DNA of 64,000 bases from Pegoplata infirma (GCA_963921195.1 OY992538.1:86737904-86801903), one strand, 5' to 3'. Shown: positions 44,815-56,738, counted from the first letter of the stretch. Translations and numbers: made by a program. The notes: generated by a model from the letters alone, not told the origin.

Positions 44815-46905
44815 TGAGACATTTTTTCTACAGAAATTTTTCAGATTCTGAGACATATTTTTTATGAAAAAAATTCTCAGATTCTGAGACATTATTTTCT
44901 TCTATAGAAAAAATATCTCAGAATATGACAAGTTTTCTATAGAAAAAATGTCTCAGAATCTGAGAATTTTTCTATAGAAAAAATGTCTCAGAATTTAAGA
45001 ATTTTTCTATTGAAAAAATGTATCAGAATCTGAAAATTTTTCTATAGAAAGATGTCTCAGAATTTGAGAATTTTTCTATAGAAAAAATGTCTCAGAATCT
45101 GAGAATTTTTCTATAGAAAAAATGTCTCAGAATTTTAGAATTTTTCTATGAAAAAATGTATCAGAATCTGAAAATTTTTCTATAGAAAAGATGTCTCAGA
45201 ATTTGAGAATTTTTCTATAGAAAAAATGTCTCAGAATTTAAGAATTTTTCTATTGAAAAAATGTATCACAATCTGAAAATTTTTCTATAGAAAGATGTCT
45301 CAGAATTTGAGAATTTTTCTATAAAAAAAATGTCTCAGAATCTGAGAATTTTTCCATAGAAAAAATGTCTCAGAATCTGAGAATTTTTCCATAGAAAAAA
45401 TGTCTCAGAATTTAAGAATTTTCTATAGAAAAAATGTCTCAGAATCTGAAAATTTTTCTATCGAAAAAAATGTCTCAGAATCTGAGAATTTTTCTATAGA
45501 AAAAATGTCTCAGAATCTGAGAATTTTTCTATAGAAAAAATGTCTCAGAATCTGAGAATTTTTCCATAGAAAAAATGTCTCAGAATCTGAGAATTTTTCC
45601 ATAGAAAAAATGTCTCAGAATCTGAGAATTTTTCCATAGAAAAAATGTCTCAGAATTTAAGAATTTTTCTATAGAAAAAATGTCTTAGAATCTGAAAATT
45701 TTTCTATAGAAAAAATGTCTCAGAATCTAAGAATTTTTCTATAGAAAAAATGTCTCAGAATCTGAGAATTTTTCTATAGAAAAAATGTCTCAGAATTTTA
45801 GAATTTTTCTATGAAAAAATGTATCAGAATCTGAAAATTTTTCTATAGAAAAGATGTCTCAGAATTTGAGAATTTTTCTATAGAAAAAATGTCTCAGAAT
45901 TTAAGAATTTTTCTATTGAAAAAATGTATCAGAATCTGAAAATTTTTCTATAGAAAGATGTCTCAGAATTTGAGAATTTTTCTATAGAAAAAATGTCTCA
46001 GAATCTGAGAATTTTTCCATAGAAAAAATGTCTTAGAATTTAAGAATTTTTCTATAGAAAAAATGTCTCAGAATCTGAAAATTTTTCTATCGAAAAAACT
46101 TTCTCAGAATATGAGAATTTTTCTATAGAAAAAATGTCTCAGAATCTGAGAATTTTTCTACAGAAAAAATGTCTCAGAATCTAACAATTTTTCTATAGAA
46201 AAAATGTCTCAGAATCTGAGAATTTTTCTATAGAAAAAATGACTTAGAATTTAAGAACTTTTCTATAGAAAAAATGTCTCAGAATTTAAGAATTTTTCTA
46301 TTGAAAAAATGTATCAGAATCTGAAAATTTTTCTTTAGAAAGATGTCTCAGAATTTGAGAATTTTTCTATACAAAAAATGTCTCAGAATCTGAGAATTTT
46401 TCCATAGAAAAAATGTCTCAGAATTTAAGAACTTTTCTATAGAGAAAATGTCTCAGAATCTGAAAATTTTTCTATCGAAAAAAATGTCTCAGAATCTAAG
46501 AATTTTTCTATAGAAAAAATGTCTCAGAATCTAAGAATTTTTCTATAGAAAAAATGTCTCAGAATTTAAGAACTTTTCTATAGAAAAAATGTCTCAGAAT
46601 TTAAGAATTTTTCTATTGAAAAAATGTCTCAGAATCTGAGAATTTTTCCAAAGAAAAAATGTCTCAGAATCTGAGAATTTTTGTATAGAAAAAATGTCTC
46701 AGAATCTTAGAATTTTTCTATAGAAAAAATGTCTCAGAATCTGAGAATTTTTCTATAGAAAAAATGTCTCAGAATCTGAGAATTTTTCTATTGAAAAAAT
46801 GTCTCAGAATCTGAGAATTTTTCTATAGAAAAAATGTTTCAGTAGCTGAGAATTTTTCAATAGAAAAAATGTCTCAGAATTTGAGAATTTTCTGTAGCAC
46901 TTTTC
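44815..46905. repeat. Minisatellite T1, ~35-bp unit, about 60 copies
   Basis: Consensus unit made of two palindromes: CTCAGAATCTGAG and TTTTTCTATAGAAAAA. Copies vary at a few positions (CTGAG/TTAAG/CTAAG) and in groups, which suggests higher-order duplication. No reading frame. Confidence 0.92.
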
Positions 46906-46972
46906 TGTAGCAGAAGCTGAAACTGGTCCATTTTATATATGTTGGTATTAACTTTTCGGGGATGAAATGGGA

Positions 46973-47349
46973 TTAATTTTCCAATCCTAGTGTTTTGATA
47001 ACCTTACAATCACTTTGCATTTGAACAATGTCACCATTCAATTGGTACATTTTTGGGCGTGAAATGTTCTTGTAAGCTGAAACTGGTAGCAAAATATGAT
47101 CTATATTAAAAGACGCATATAGGAATAATCGTTATATTTTTTTACCTCTAAGTAGCATCAAATGTTTATATTTAAATAAATCATTGGAATTACGATTTCC
47201 AGTCTCCATATTTAATTTTGTTTGTTTTTCTTGTGTCGCAGTTTCAAGGGAAATTTTGCGCTTCTGCTTCGTACTTACAAGAGCTTGCAAATGTAAATTG
47301 TAATCCTTGTAACCATTCTTCAAAATCGCTGCCAGTTTCAGATTAATTT
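46973..47349 (-). pseudogene. Exon-like pair inside E1 (C-terminal coding fragment)
   Basis: Two coding-like exons on the minus strand: 47349-47146 and 47076-46973. They are separated by a 69-bp interval with donor GTAAAA and acceptor TTTCAG. The join keeps the frame (AGA-G|CT-TAC) and reads about 100 residues to a TAA. The product is Lys/Asn/Gln-rich (motifs KNGYKDYNLHLQAL, RPKMYQLNGDIVQMQSDCK). No ATG opens the first exon, so upstream exons are missing or elsewhere. I do not recognise the protein. It could be a transposon-encoded or a captured host fragment. Confidence 0.4.
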
Positions 47350-48476
47350 CTAAAAATTGAATATATGTACAAATTATTATTTTCTACTTAATTTTATTAT
47401 TTTTTAATTAATTTAATTTTTGGACATACCTTTTCAAAATATTAAAATTGAAAATGTCAATAAAAAATAAAAAAATTAAATTCGAAATTTTATCTATATT
47501 CATTAGTAAATCTTACATGGCCATTAGGTGAAAATGTAAAGTAAAATTATACTAATGGCATAGGTAATAAGTCGTGGCTTTTAAACTTCATACAAAAATA
47601 ATTCACCTATGCCAGCTTAGATAACATTACCTCGACGTTTTTTTTCTGTGCATATACACCAATACCCCGGTTTGCGTCGCTAATTGGGACCGGAGAAAAG
47701 CGACGCAAACCGAATCGACGCAAACCAAAGCACGATTTCCCATACGTTTCTATTGATTCGCATTTAATTGGTTCCGAAATTCATAACTTTAACTGAAAAA
47801 GTAAATAAAATAAAACTTTTTTTCAATTAAAATGAACTTAAACTGGCAACCTGTTTAAGCTTTGTGAATACACTTATACATAAATCCATTATATTTATGT
47901 TAAAAAATAAATATTAACGACGCAAAACGAAGCACTGACAACGCAACTACACCCAAAAAAAAACAATTGTGGAATTATAAAATTTTAGGGTACAATTTAC
48001 CTAAGTTTTTTCGCAGGAATCCAACTTGAAAAGTTTCTTTGCTTATTAGCTGAAACAACTTAGGTAAACTTACAAAATGCAACTAAGCATTATTTCAAAT
48101 TTAGTTTTGTTTATTTAGCCAATATATTTAAATAAATGGTACAGTTTGATTGGTTAAATGACGGATTTTTTTAGGTTGGTTAAATAATTTTATATATCCC
48201 CTTCCATACAAAATGCTCAATATTATAAATTTTAATTAGATTTATTTTTAATAATAGAGATATTCAGAGTCTTGCTTGCCAGCCCTGGCACTGGTGGTAA
48301 AAGAGCACTTTTCAAAATTACTTTTTAAAATACATGTATTTTTTGAAAGAAGTACTCTTTTGCTACATTGCCAGGGGTGGCAACAAGACTCTGAATATCT
48401 CTAATTTTTTTTAATAAAAAGGACAATTTTATAATAAAATATAAATATAAATAAGCTTAAAATACATACTTTTGAT

Positions 48477-51400
48477 TTAAAGACTTGCCTTCAACATAAT
48501 CGTAGAATCGTTGTATTCAACATGATCAGTGACAACCAAATTTTTCTTACTCTTGAGCACAATTTTCTATAGAAACTTTCTGAAAGACAATTCTTCAATT
48601 TTTCTATAGAAAATTTCTGGAAGAAAAAAGACAGGTTTTCTAGAGAAAATTTCTAACAGGCAATTTTTCTATAGAAAATTTCTCAAAGACAATTCTCCTA
48701 TAGAAACTGTCTCAAAGACAATATTTATATAGAAAATTTCTCAAAGACAACTTTTTTATAGAAAATTTCTGAGAGACAATTTTTCTACAAAAAATTTCTG
48801 AAAGACAATTCTTCTATAGAAAATTTCTTAAAGACAATTTTTTCATAGAAACTTTCTCAAAGACAATTCTTCTATAGAAAATTTCTGAAAGACAATTTTT
48901 TTATAGAAATTTTCTAAAAGACAATACTTCTATAGAAAATTTCTGAAAGATAATTTTTCGATAGAAAATTTCTGGAAGAATATTTTTCTATAGAAAATTT
49001 CTGAAAGATATTTTTTTTATATCAAATTTTTGAACGACAATTTTTCTATCGAAAATTTTTTAAAGACAATTTTTTTATAGAAAATTTTGAAAGACAATTT
49101 TCCTATAGAAAATTTCTTAAAGATAATTCTTTAATAGAAAATTTCTCAAAGACATTTCTTTACTAGAAAAATTTTTAAAGATAATTTTTCGATAGAAAAT
49201 TTAACAAAGATAATTTTTCCATAGAACATTTCTGAAAGGCAATTTTTTTATAGAAAATTTTTCAAAGACAATTTTTCTATAGAATATTTCTCAAAGACAA
49301 TTTTTCTACAGAATCTTTTTTAAAGACAATTCTACTATAGAAAATTTCTGGAAGACAATTTTTCTATAGAAATACAATTCTTCTTTAGAAAATTTCTGAA
49401 AGACAATTTTTCTATAGAAATTTTCTCAAAGACAATACTTCTATAGAAAATTTCTGAAATATAATTTTTCGATAGAAAATTTCTGGGAGAATATTTTTCT
49501 ATAGAAAATTTCTGAAAGATATTTTTTTTTATATCAAATTTTTAAACGACAATTTTTCTATTTTTAAAGAGAATTTTTTATAGAAAATTTCTGAAAGACA
49601 ATTTTCCTATAGAAAATTTCTCAAAGATAATTCTTTAATAGAAAATTTCTCAAAGACAATTCTTTACTAGAATTTTTTTTAAAGATAATTTTATATAGAA
49701 AATTTAACAAAGATTTAATTTTTCCATAGAAAATTTGTAAAAGGCAATTTTTTTATAGAAAATTTCTCAAAGACAATTTTTCTATAGAATATTTCTCAAA
49801 GACAAATTTTCTACAGAAACTTTTTCAAAGACAATTTTTCTACAGAATCTTTTTAAAGACAATTCTTCTATAGAAAATTTCTGAAAGACAATTTTTTTAT
49901 ACAAAATTTCTGGAAGAAAAATTTTCTATAGAAAATTTCTTAAAGACAATTTTTCTGTAGAAAATTTCTAAAAGAGAGATTTTCTATAAAAAATTTCTGA
50001 AAGACAGGTTTTCTATAGAAAATTTCTCAAAGATAATTTTTCTATAGAATATTTCTCAAAGAAAATTTTTCTACAGAAACTTTTTTAAAGACAATTTTTC
50101 TACAGAATCTTTTTCAAAGAAAATTTGTCTATATAAAATTTTTGAAAGACAGGTTTTCTAAAGAAAATTTCTGAGAGACAATCTTTCTATGGAAACTTTC
50201 TCAAACACAATTTTTCTATAGAAAACTTCTGAAAGACAACTTTCCATAGAAAAATTCTCAAAGTTAATTATTCTATAGAAAATTTCTCAAAAACAATTTT
50301 TCTGTAGAATTTTCCCATTGAAAAATTTTCAAAGACAATTATTTTATAGAAAATTTCTCAAAGACAATTTTTCTATAGAAAATTTCTGAGAGAAATTTTT
50401 TTTATAGAAAATTTTTGAAAGACAATTTTTCATAGAAAACACAATTTTTCTGAGAGAATATTTTTCTATAGAAAATTTCTCAAAGACAATTCTTCTATAG
50501 AAAAATTCTGATAGACAATTCTTCTATAGAAAATTTCTGACAACAAAATTTTTCTATAGAAAATTTCTGAAAGTCAAGTTTTCTATAGAAATATAATTTT
50601 TCTTTAGAAAATTTCTGAAAGACAATTTTTCTATAGAAATTTTCTGAAAGGCAATACTTCTATAGAAAATTGTTTAAATACAATTTTTCTATAGAAACTT
50701 TCCCAAAGACAATTTTTCTACAGAAAATTTCTTAAAGATAATTCTTCTATAGAAAATTTCTGGAGGACAATTTTTCTATAAAAACTTTTTCAAAGACAAT
50801 TTTTCTATAAAAAATTTTTCAAATACAATTTTTTTATAGAAAATTTCTGAAAGGCAATTCTTGCATAGAAAATTTTTGAAAGACAATTTTTCTATAGAAA
50901 CTTTTCCAAAGACAATTTATATAAAGAACATTTTTCTATAGAAACTTTCTCAAAGATAAATTTTCTATAGAAAATTATTCTTTAAAAAATTTTGCAAAAA
51001 CAATTTTTCTTTAAAAAATTGTCTTTATAGATATTTACTATAGAAAAATTGTATGTGAAATTTTTTTTTATAGAAAAATTGTCTTTAAGAATTTTTTTAT
51101 AAAAAAAATGTTTTTAGAGATATTTTCTATGGAAAAATTGCTTGAAAAACTTTCTATACAAAAATTGTCCTTAAAAAAATTTTCTAAAGAAAAATTGTCT
51201 TTCAGAAATTAACTGTAGAAAAACCATCTTTCAAAAATTTTCTATAGAAAAATTGACTATGGGATTTTTTTTTATAGAAAACTTGTCTTTAGATTTATTT
51301 TCTATAGAAAAATTGACGTTGACAAATTTTCTATAGAAAAAGTGTCTTTGTGAAATTTTCTATGGGCAAATTTTCTTTGAGAAATTTTTTCTGGGAAATT

Positions 51401-52284
51401 TTCCAGAGAAAAATTGTCTGAGAAATTTTCTATAGAACAATTGTTTTTGGGAAACTTTCTATAGAAAATTGTCTGAGAAATTTTCTATAGAACATTGTTT
51501 TTGAGAAATTTTAAAATGTTTTGAGAAAATTTTTTTTAGAAAAATGTTCAGACTCCGTCTATTTTTTCTATAGAAAATTTTTAAGTTTCTAAGATGTTTT
51601 TTTCTATAGAAAAAAATTTCAAATCCTAAGATATTTTTTCGATTAAAAAATTATTAGATTCTTTGACATTTCTTTCATAGATAAATTCTGTGATTCTGAG
51701 AAATTTTTTCTATAAAAAATTCTCTAATTCTGAGAAATTTTTCTACAGAACAAATTTTAGATTCTGTAACAATTTTTCTACAGAAAAAGTCTCAGGTTCT
51801 GAGACAATTTTTCTATAGAAAAAATCCCTGATTCTAAGGCAATTTTTCTTTAGAACAATTTTCAAATTCTGAGACAATTTTTCTATAGAAAGTACCAGAT
51901 TGTGAGACTATTGTTCTAAAATTTTTTTACAGAAACTATTAATAAACCACAATCGGTATCTTTTTGAGTCGTTAGATTTTGTGTGGTGGGTGTAGATACT
52001 GAATTACCACTAACCCAACGAATTCTACGATACAGTCTTCAAATTCTAAACTACTATTCTAAACTACAATTATTTACTTTTGTTGTTGTAACTTCAAAGA
52101 ACAGCACCATCTGCTATGTAGTCCACATCATTTCACATTCTGCCACAAATTGAGAACCTTAAAAAAAAAATTATATGTAAAAAAAAACAATTGCATAATT
52201 TCAATAAAGTCTCACGTCAAATCAGTGTCCGGATCTGCTTTGGTGCCCACTATTGAACCAACACTGCGAACCGGAGACCAAGTT
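48477..52284 (-). pseudogene. Exon-like segments inside E3, one intron formed by T2
   Basis: Minus strand: 52284-52216 (acceptor CCTAG, donor GTGAGA), 52036-51931 (acceptor GAAG, donor GTAAAA) and 48566-48477 (acceptor TATAG, stop TAA). The frame holds across both joins and reads about 88 residues. Motifs include TWSPVRSVGSIVGTK, LYRRIRWVSG and KNLVVTDHVEYND. A further possible exon lies at 52334-52384 but does not join in phase. Some splice sites are weak (GAAG). No family recognised. Treat as a candidate captured or decayed gene. Confidence 0.35.
48545..51930. repeat. Minisatellite T2, ~28-bp unit with orientation switch
   Basis: Unit around TTTCTATAGAAAATTTCTGA + AAGACAA. To about 50990 units run in one direction; from about 51000 to 51530 they run reversed (TCTATAGAAAAATTGTCTTT). 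51540-51900 has mixed units resembling T1 (TCTGAGACAATTTTTCTATAG). More diverged than T1. Confidence 0.9.
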
Positions 52285-52911
52285 CTAGGATTTATCAATT
52301 GTTTTTTTTATATATCAAACTTTTACCTCGGGTTGGCGGATGCCGCAAATGTTCTAATAAACCACCACCTTCTGCAACTGAAAGTTAATATTTTGGTTAA
52401 TATACGTTTAGCAAATATATAAACACATTCTTTTTGCTTACCTTTTTTATTAATAAAATAAATTACTTCCTCATATTTTTTGTAAAAAATTAAAGACAAT
52501 GTGTTGTTTACAATGTGGCATTAATATGTCGACATTATCGAATTAAATTTATTTATATTTATAAAAACAAACTTAGGTAAAATATTCAAGTTTGTGTAGG
52601 TTAAATTTAATATTGTAAACAATGCTATTTTACAAAATAAATGTCATACACAATTTGGTCAAGACTTGAGCAATTTCTTGAACTCAATATAAAAAAAATT
52701 TACCTAAGTCACATTAGACTGTTTAACACTAGTTATTTTTTTGGGTGTACGAATCCATGCGACGCAAACTGAAAAATAATCGACGCAACTTTGAAGCCAT
52801 GTGACGCAAACTGAAACAAAAACGAAGCAACTTCGAAGTCACAGAAATTTTTAAACGACGCAACTTCGAAACGACGCAAAACGAAGCGACGCAAACCGGG
52901 GTATTGGTGTA

Positions 52912-53592
52912 ATTATTTTCAAGAAAATTATTTTTCTGTTTTAAATTTATTATGCTGGTAATTTTTTGCAAGACTTTGTCGACACGTGTTTCGGGATGAT
53001 GATCGTGATCTTACTACGATGGTACAATTTTCGTCTTCTAATTCCCAATGGAAATAGAGTCGAATATGTATTTTTATTTTAGTTTGATCATTAACGATTG
53101 TCATTAAAGACCCTTTGCTACTTGTAGTACAGGCACAGACTAAATACAGACTCGACAGTAGAGTTTTATAAGAAAAAATGGGGAAAAACTAAGCGATTTT
53201 AGGAGAGAACACAGCGGTTTTTAGTCCGTTTTACGATAACATGGCAACACTTTCTACGACTTAGGAGTGAGTGAAACAACAAAAACCGATCTGGCATCTA
53301 TTTTTCTTATGGCGCGTTATATCAGTTTTCTCTTTCTGACCTAATTCGTAGAATAATTTGAAAATATTAACCATATGGTTAAAAAATACTTTTTTGACAC
53401 CTGTCACTTATGTCGAGTCTGTATTAGTCTGTGGTACAGGGTTTTTATTTTTTGCTAAATAATCTTCACAATGCGATTAGACAAATCCCGAAACACGTGT
53501 CGATTAAGTCTTTAAAAAAATGACCAACATAAATAAATTTAAAACAGAAAAATTTTTTCTTGAAAATTATTATATGAGATTATCATAGTTTT
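52912..53592. mobile_element. Foldback 'S' with M copy in its loop
   Basis: Arms TTTTCAAGAAAATTATTTTT..CGACACGTGTTTCGGGAT and the inverse at 53490-53590. The M copy 53134-53433 lies between them. Confidence 0.65.
53134..53433 (-). mobile_element. M-family MITE (reversed), TSD GTACAGG
   Basis: 300 bp, perfect 7-bp TSD at 53127-53133 and 53434-53440. Confidence 0.9.
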
Positions 53593-54194
53593 AATGACCT
53601 CGAGCTAGAAAAAAACCTACTCAAAATAAAATTATCTAAATGCTTTTAAAAAATTTTATTTGTATATCAAAATTTTCTGCAAAGCATTTGAAAAATTTTG
53701 AATAGAAATTTTTGAAATATATTTAATTGGAATTTTCTGAAAAGCATTTAGACATTTTTAAAATATAAATGGACATTTTTTAAATTTAATTGGAAATTTC
53801 TGAAACAGATTTTTCTAAAAAGCATTTAGAAATTTTTAAAATACAAATGGAAACTTTTGAAATACAATTGGAAATTTCTGACATACAAATGGAATTTTAG
53901 GAAATTCAAAGGAATTTTCTTAAAATTATTATTTTTTTTTTAAATTTGTAATGGAAATTTTTGATATACAAATCATTTTTCGGAGAGCAAACTTTAAGAC
54001 ACACAACAGCTGATAAGAATTGATGCTAACGTAGTTATTTTCGCACTACCCAGAGTGAATTTTTACTCGAAATATAATTAATTTGAAGCGTTTTTTTTTA
54101 ATTTTTGAGCGTTTTGTTCTCAAAAAGTTGACATTACTGCTGATAAGCGAAAATATGGCGATGAAAATAATTCAAAAGTTTAAAAGTAATAAAA

Positions 54195-54751
54195 ACAAGT
54201 GAGAGTGGTAAATTCGGCTGTGCCGAATCTTTTATACCCTCCAAAATGTAAAAAAAAAAATTGACAGGGGCGTTTCTTTTTTTTTTTTGGGGGGGGGGGG
54301 GGGCGAAGTTGATAGGGTCAGTGGGGCACGTTGAGAGCACCTTCCCATCGCGATAAATATACCAAATGTTTCATTTATTTAACAAAAATACAAAAAAACC
54401 TGTAAAAACGTGTATTTTTTTAGAGGTTGGTTTAGTTCTTAAAGGGGGAACTTTTTTCCCCCTGGTCCGATTTGGCCAATTTCCGAACTTAACCTGCCTA
54501 GGAACATAAGACATATTTGTGCAAAACTTGAGGTTCCTAGCTCTTTTATTTTGGACTGCATCGTGTTAACTACAGACGGACGGACGGACGGACAGACGGA
54601 CGGACGGACGGACGGACATCGCTAAAATGTCTTAGAATCGATCACTGATCAATAATATATATACTTTATGGGGTCCCCGACCGATATTTCGATGCGTTAC
54701 ACACGGAATGACAAAGTGAGTATACCCCCATACTGTAGTTGGAGGGTATAA
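54195..54751 (+). repeat. Family-A dispersed repeat
   Basis: Same ends as 22760-23460, with a G-run at 54288-54303 and a (GACG)n track near 54576-54618. It abuts family B directly. Confidence 0.75.
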
Positions 54752-55290
54752 CAAGTAAAAAAGTTAAATTCGGCCTTGCCGAATGTAGTGATACCCTCCA
54801 CAATTTCAAAAAACTTTATTTAAAAGGAAATTACTTTTGAAAAAAAAAAAATTTTGAAAAAAAAAAATTTCCGCGAAAAAAAATTGTGGTAAAAAAAAAA
54901 TCCGCGATTTTTTTCTTTTTTTGTCAAAAAATATGTTCGTACTTGTTTAAATACCATTTGGTGTTCATTTATGTTAACATATGTCAACCAAAGGCCGAAT
55001 TAAAGCATTTTGTATTTTTAGGTTATGTTGAATGTACTGAAATTTTTGAGGTGTGCTTACATTTTCGTTCATAACTTTTGAACCACTGAACCGATATCGC
55101 TCAAATGCAATACCAATAAATATGTTAAGTAAGTCCAATAAATATGTTAAGTTTCAGTCATCTCTGTGCAATATTTTGTCCGCGACAGCATTTTCCACAG
55201 ACAGACGGACATCCCAGACCGATATTTCGATGAGTTACAAACGGAATGACAAACTTATATATACCCTCTATCACTAAGTGGAGGGTATAA
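54752..55290 (+). repeat. Family-B dispersed repeat
   Basis: Same ends as 34564-35171; shorter, and its GACGGACATCGC block is largely deleted. Confidence 0.72.
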
Positions 55291-55940
55291 AAATGTTATC
55301 GAGTGCAAAAAGTAGGACAACCCCGGACACTTTCTAAAAAAGAAGTAGGACTGCCCCGGACGACCTAAAAAAAGAGGACGGTGTCCGGGGAAAAGAGGAC
55401 GGATGGCAACCCTAATCATACGTCACAATCGATAGTAATGGCTGTGATTGCTAATCCGGACAGTTGTATACAATGATGGTATACAATTGATGGTAGAGCG
55501 CCTGTTCTACTATAGATTGCTAGCAATCAAGTGTCTATATGAAATTGCTAACCATTGCTTACTATCGAGTTTGGCGTTTGTAAACGTCAAATGTAACACT
55601 GAACACCCTCTATGGTTGCTTTGTTGGTTGCTAATCTAGGTGTTATTAATAATCGGGTGTTATTAAACTCTACTGTCGAGTCTGTATATAGTCTGTGGTT
55701 GAGTTATTCAAAAACTTATGGTGATTTCTTTTCTGAAAAAAAATGCTTGCCTTTTTAGGGTATACATTTTTAAAATGTTTAACTCACACCTTCAAAAATT
55801 TGCATTTTATTTGACTGGAATAGAACACAACATACAGAAATACTCTGCCCTGTATTTTTAACAGCTGTTTTGATAAAACAACACAGAAAAAGTCAGCTGT
55901 TGTATAAGGCAATTTCAACCCCGTGATTTTTTACGGGGTA

Positions 55941-56738
55941 CACTCATAGAAATATCTTAGTAGAAAAATTAGTAAACCCATTGTAGATCAAGTTTTACAG
56001 AATAATGCCATATTCAACAAAAAATAATGTTGATATCGTTGAATAATCAGTATAGTTGGTTCAATTGTTACAATTGCGTCTACAGAATTCAATAGATAAA
56101 CCAAAAATGAAAAAACAACCCTGTTCGTTCGTTTTTTTTTTTTATTACAACGAGTGAACGAGTGAGTTGGTAGCAATGTGTTTGTCTCTTATAAAATTAT
56201 TTAATGTGTTTGTTTCTTATAAAATTATTTAATATTAGAAAAATAAATAATAATAGGATCTGATCTGTAAATATTTGGTAAGTAATAAAATACATTGATT
56301 ACTTTATGTATTCATACTATATTAAAACGTTTTTTGTTTTTTTTTTTTAGGATTTTGTTTTGGTATCATCAGATAACTAGAGAATGTCTAATGGATGCAT
56401 ATAACATAAATAAACAAAGTGTGTGTGAAAATCTTCAAATATTGCTGCTTAAAAAGCCGGAAATAAATAAATATTGTGATTTATGCTTAATAAAAGAATA
56501 TTTACAAATAACAACAAGCTTTTCTTAATAAAAAAATTTCTTATATTAACAAAAATATGAGTTGAATTTACATAAAATACGAGTTGATTAACAAAAAAAC
56601 GAGTTGATCAACTTTTACAAAAACTGACAACAATTTTTATTGAAATCAACATAAATATTTGTAGGGTCAAAATCAACAATGATTTCTGTTGAATTTACAA
56701 CGATTTTCTTTGGGAATACAATGATTTTTGGTTGAGTG
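55941..56738 (+). mobile_element. TA-flanked element 'GG', copy 1
   Basis: 798 bp, left end CACTCATAGAAATATCTTAG, right end GGTTGAGTG, TA on both sides. No clear frame; the plus-strand open frame near 56295 is AT-rich. Confidence 0.75.

Larger units (their letters stand above)
43672..47650. mobile_element. TIR element 'E1' with M copies, minisatellite T1 and exon-like pieces
   Basis: Inverted ends CACACAAAAAAAAATCGAGG and CACAGAAAAAAAACGTCGAGG, then GTAATRTTA. I found no TSD, so the boundaries are tentative. It contains two M copies, a long palindrome, the 35-bp minisatellite, and minus-strand coding-like exons at its right end. Confidence 0.5.
47950..52747. mobile_element. TA-flanked TIR element 'E3' (CACCCAAAAAAA) with minisatellite T2
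   Basis: Ends CACCCAAAAAAAAACAATTG and, inverted, CACCCAAAAAAATAACTAG; TA at 47948-47949 and 52748-52749. Subterminal TTACCTAAGTT motifs occur on both sides. 4.8 kb, most of it minisatellite. Inserted in E2. Confidence 0.78.
47657..52909. mobile_element. TA-flanked TIR element 'E2' (CACCAATACCCCGG)
   Basis: TIR CACCAATACCCCGGTTTGCG at both ends; TA at 47655-47656 and 52910-52911. Its own DNA (47657-47947 and 52750-52909) is full of CGACGCAAAC/TTTGCGTCG phrases. E3 fills the rest. Confidence 0.8.
43461..55414. mobile_element. hAT-like foldback 'R' (TARGGTTGCCAT ends), TSD ATCATACG
   Basis: TIRs TAAGGTTGCCAT and, inverted, TAGGGTTGCCAT, with perfect 8-bp TSD (43453-43460, 55415-55422). Arms contain AAAAGAGGAC repeats and an inner inverted block (GAGTAGGTTTTTTTCTAGCT at 43599 and its inverse near 53605-53635). 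Later insertions fill the middle, and families A and B sit in its right arm. Confidence 0.78.
43422..55659. mobile_element. TIR element 'N' (CACCCG ends), TSD TTA, holding 12 kb
   Basis: Ends CACCCGGTCTAGATTAGCAA and, inverted, CACCCGATTATTAATAACAC then TAGATTAGCAA. TTA at 43419-43421 and 55660-55662. Its own sequence is only 43422-43460 plus about 55423-55659; the rest is the hAT-like insertion. Confidence 0.75.
42507..55697 (+). mobile_element. M-family MITE expanded to 13.2 kb by nested insertions
   Basis: The M left end at 42507 and M right end at 55697 are flanked by the same 7-bp duplication GTTGAGT (42500-42506, 55698-55704). The M segments between insertions (42507-42516, 42690-42799, 42964-43024, 43325-43421, 55660-55697) join in order to give one M consensus. 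Everything else in the interval arrived later. Confidence 0.85.
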
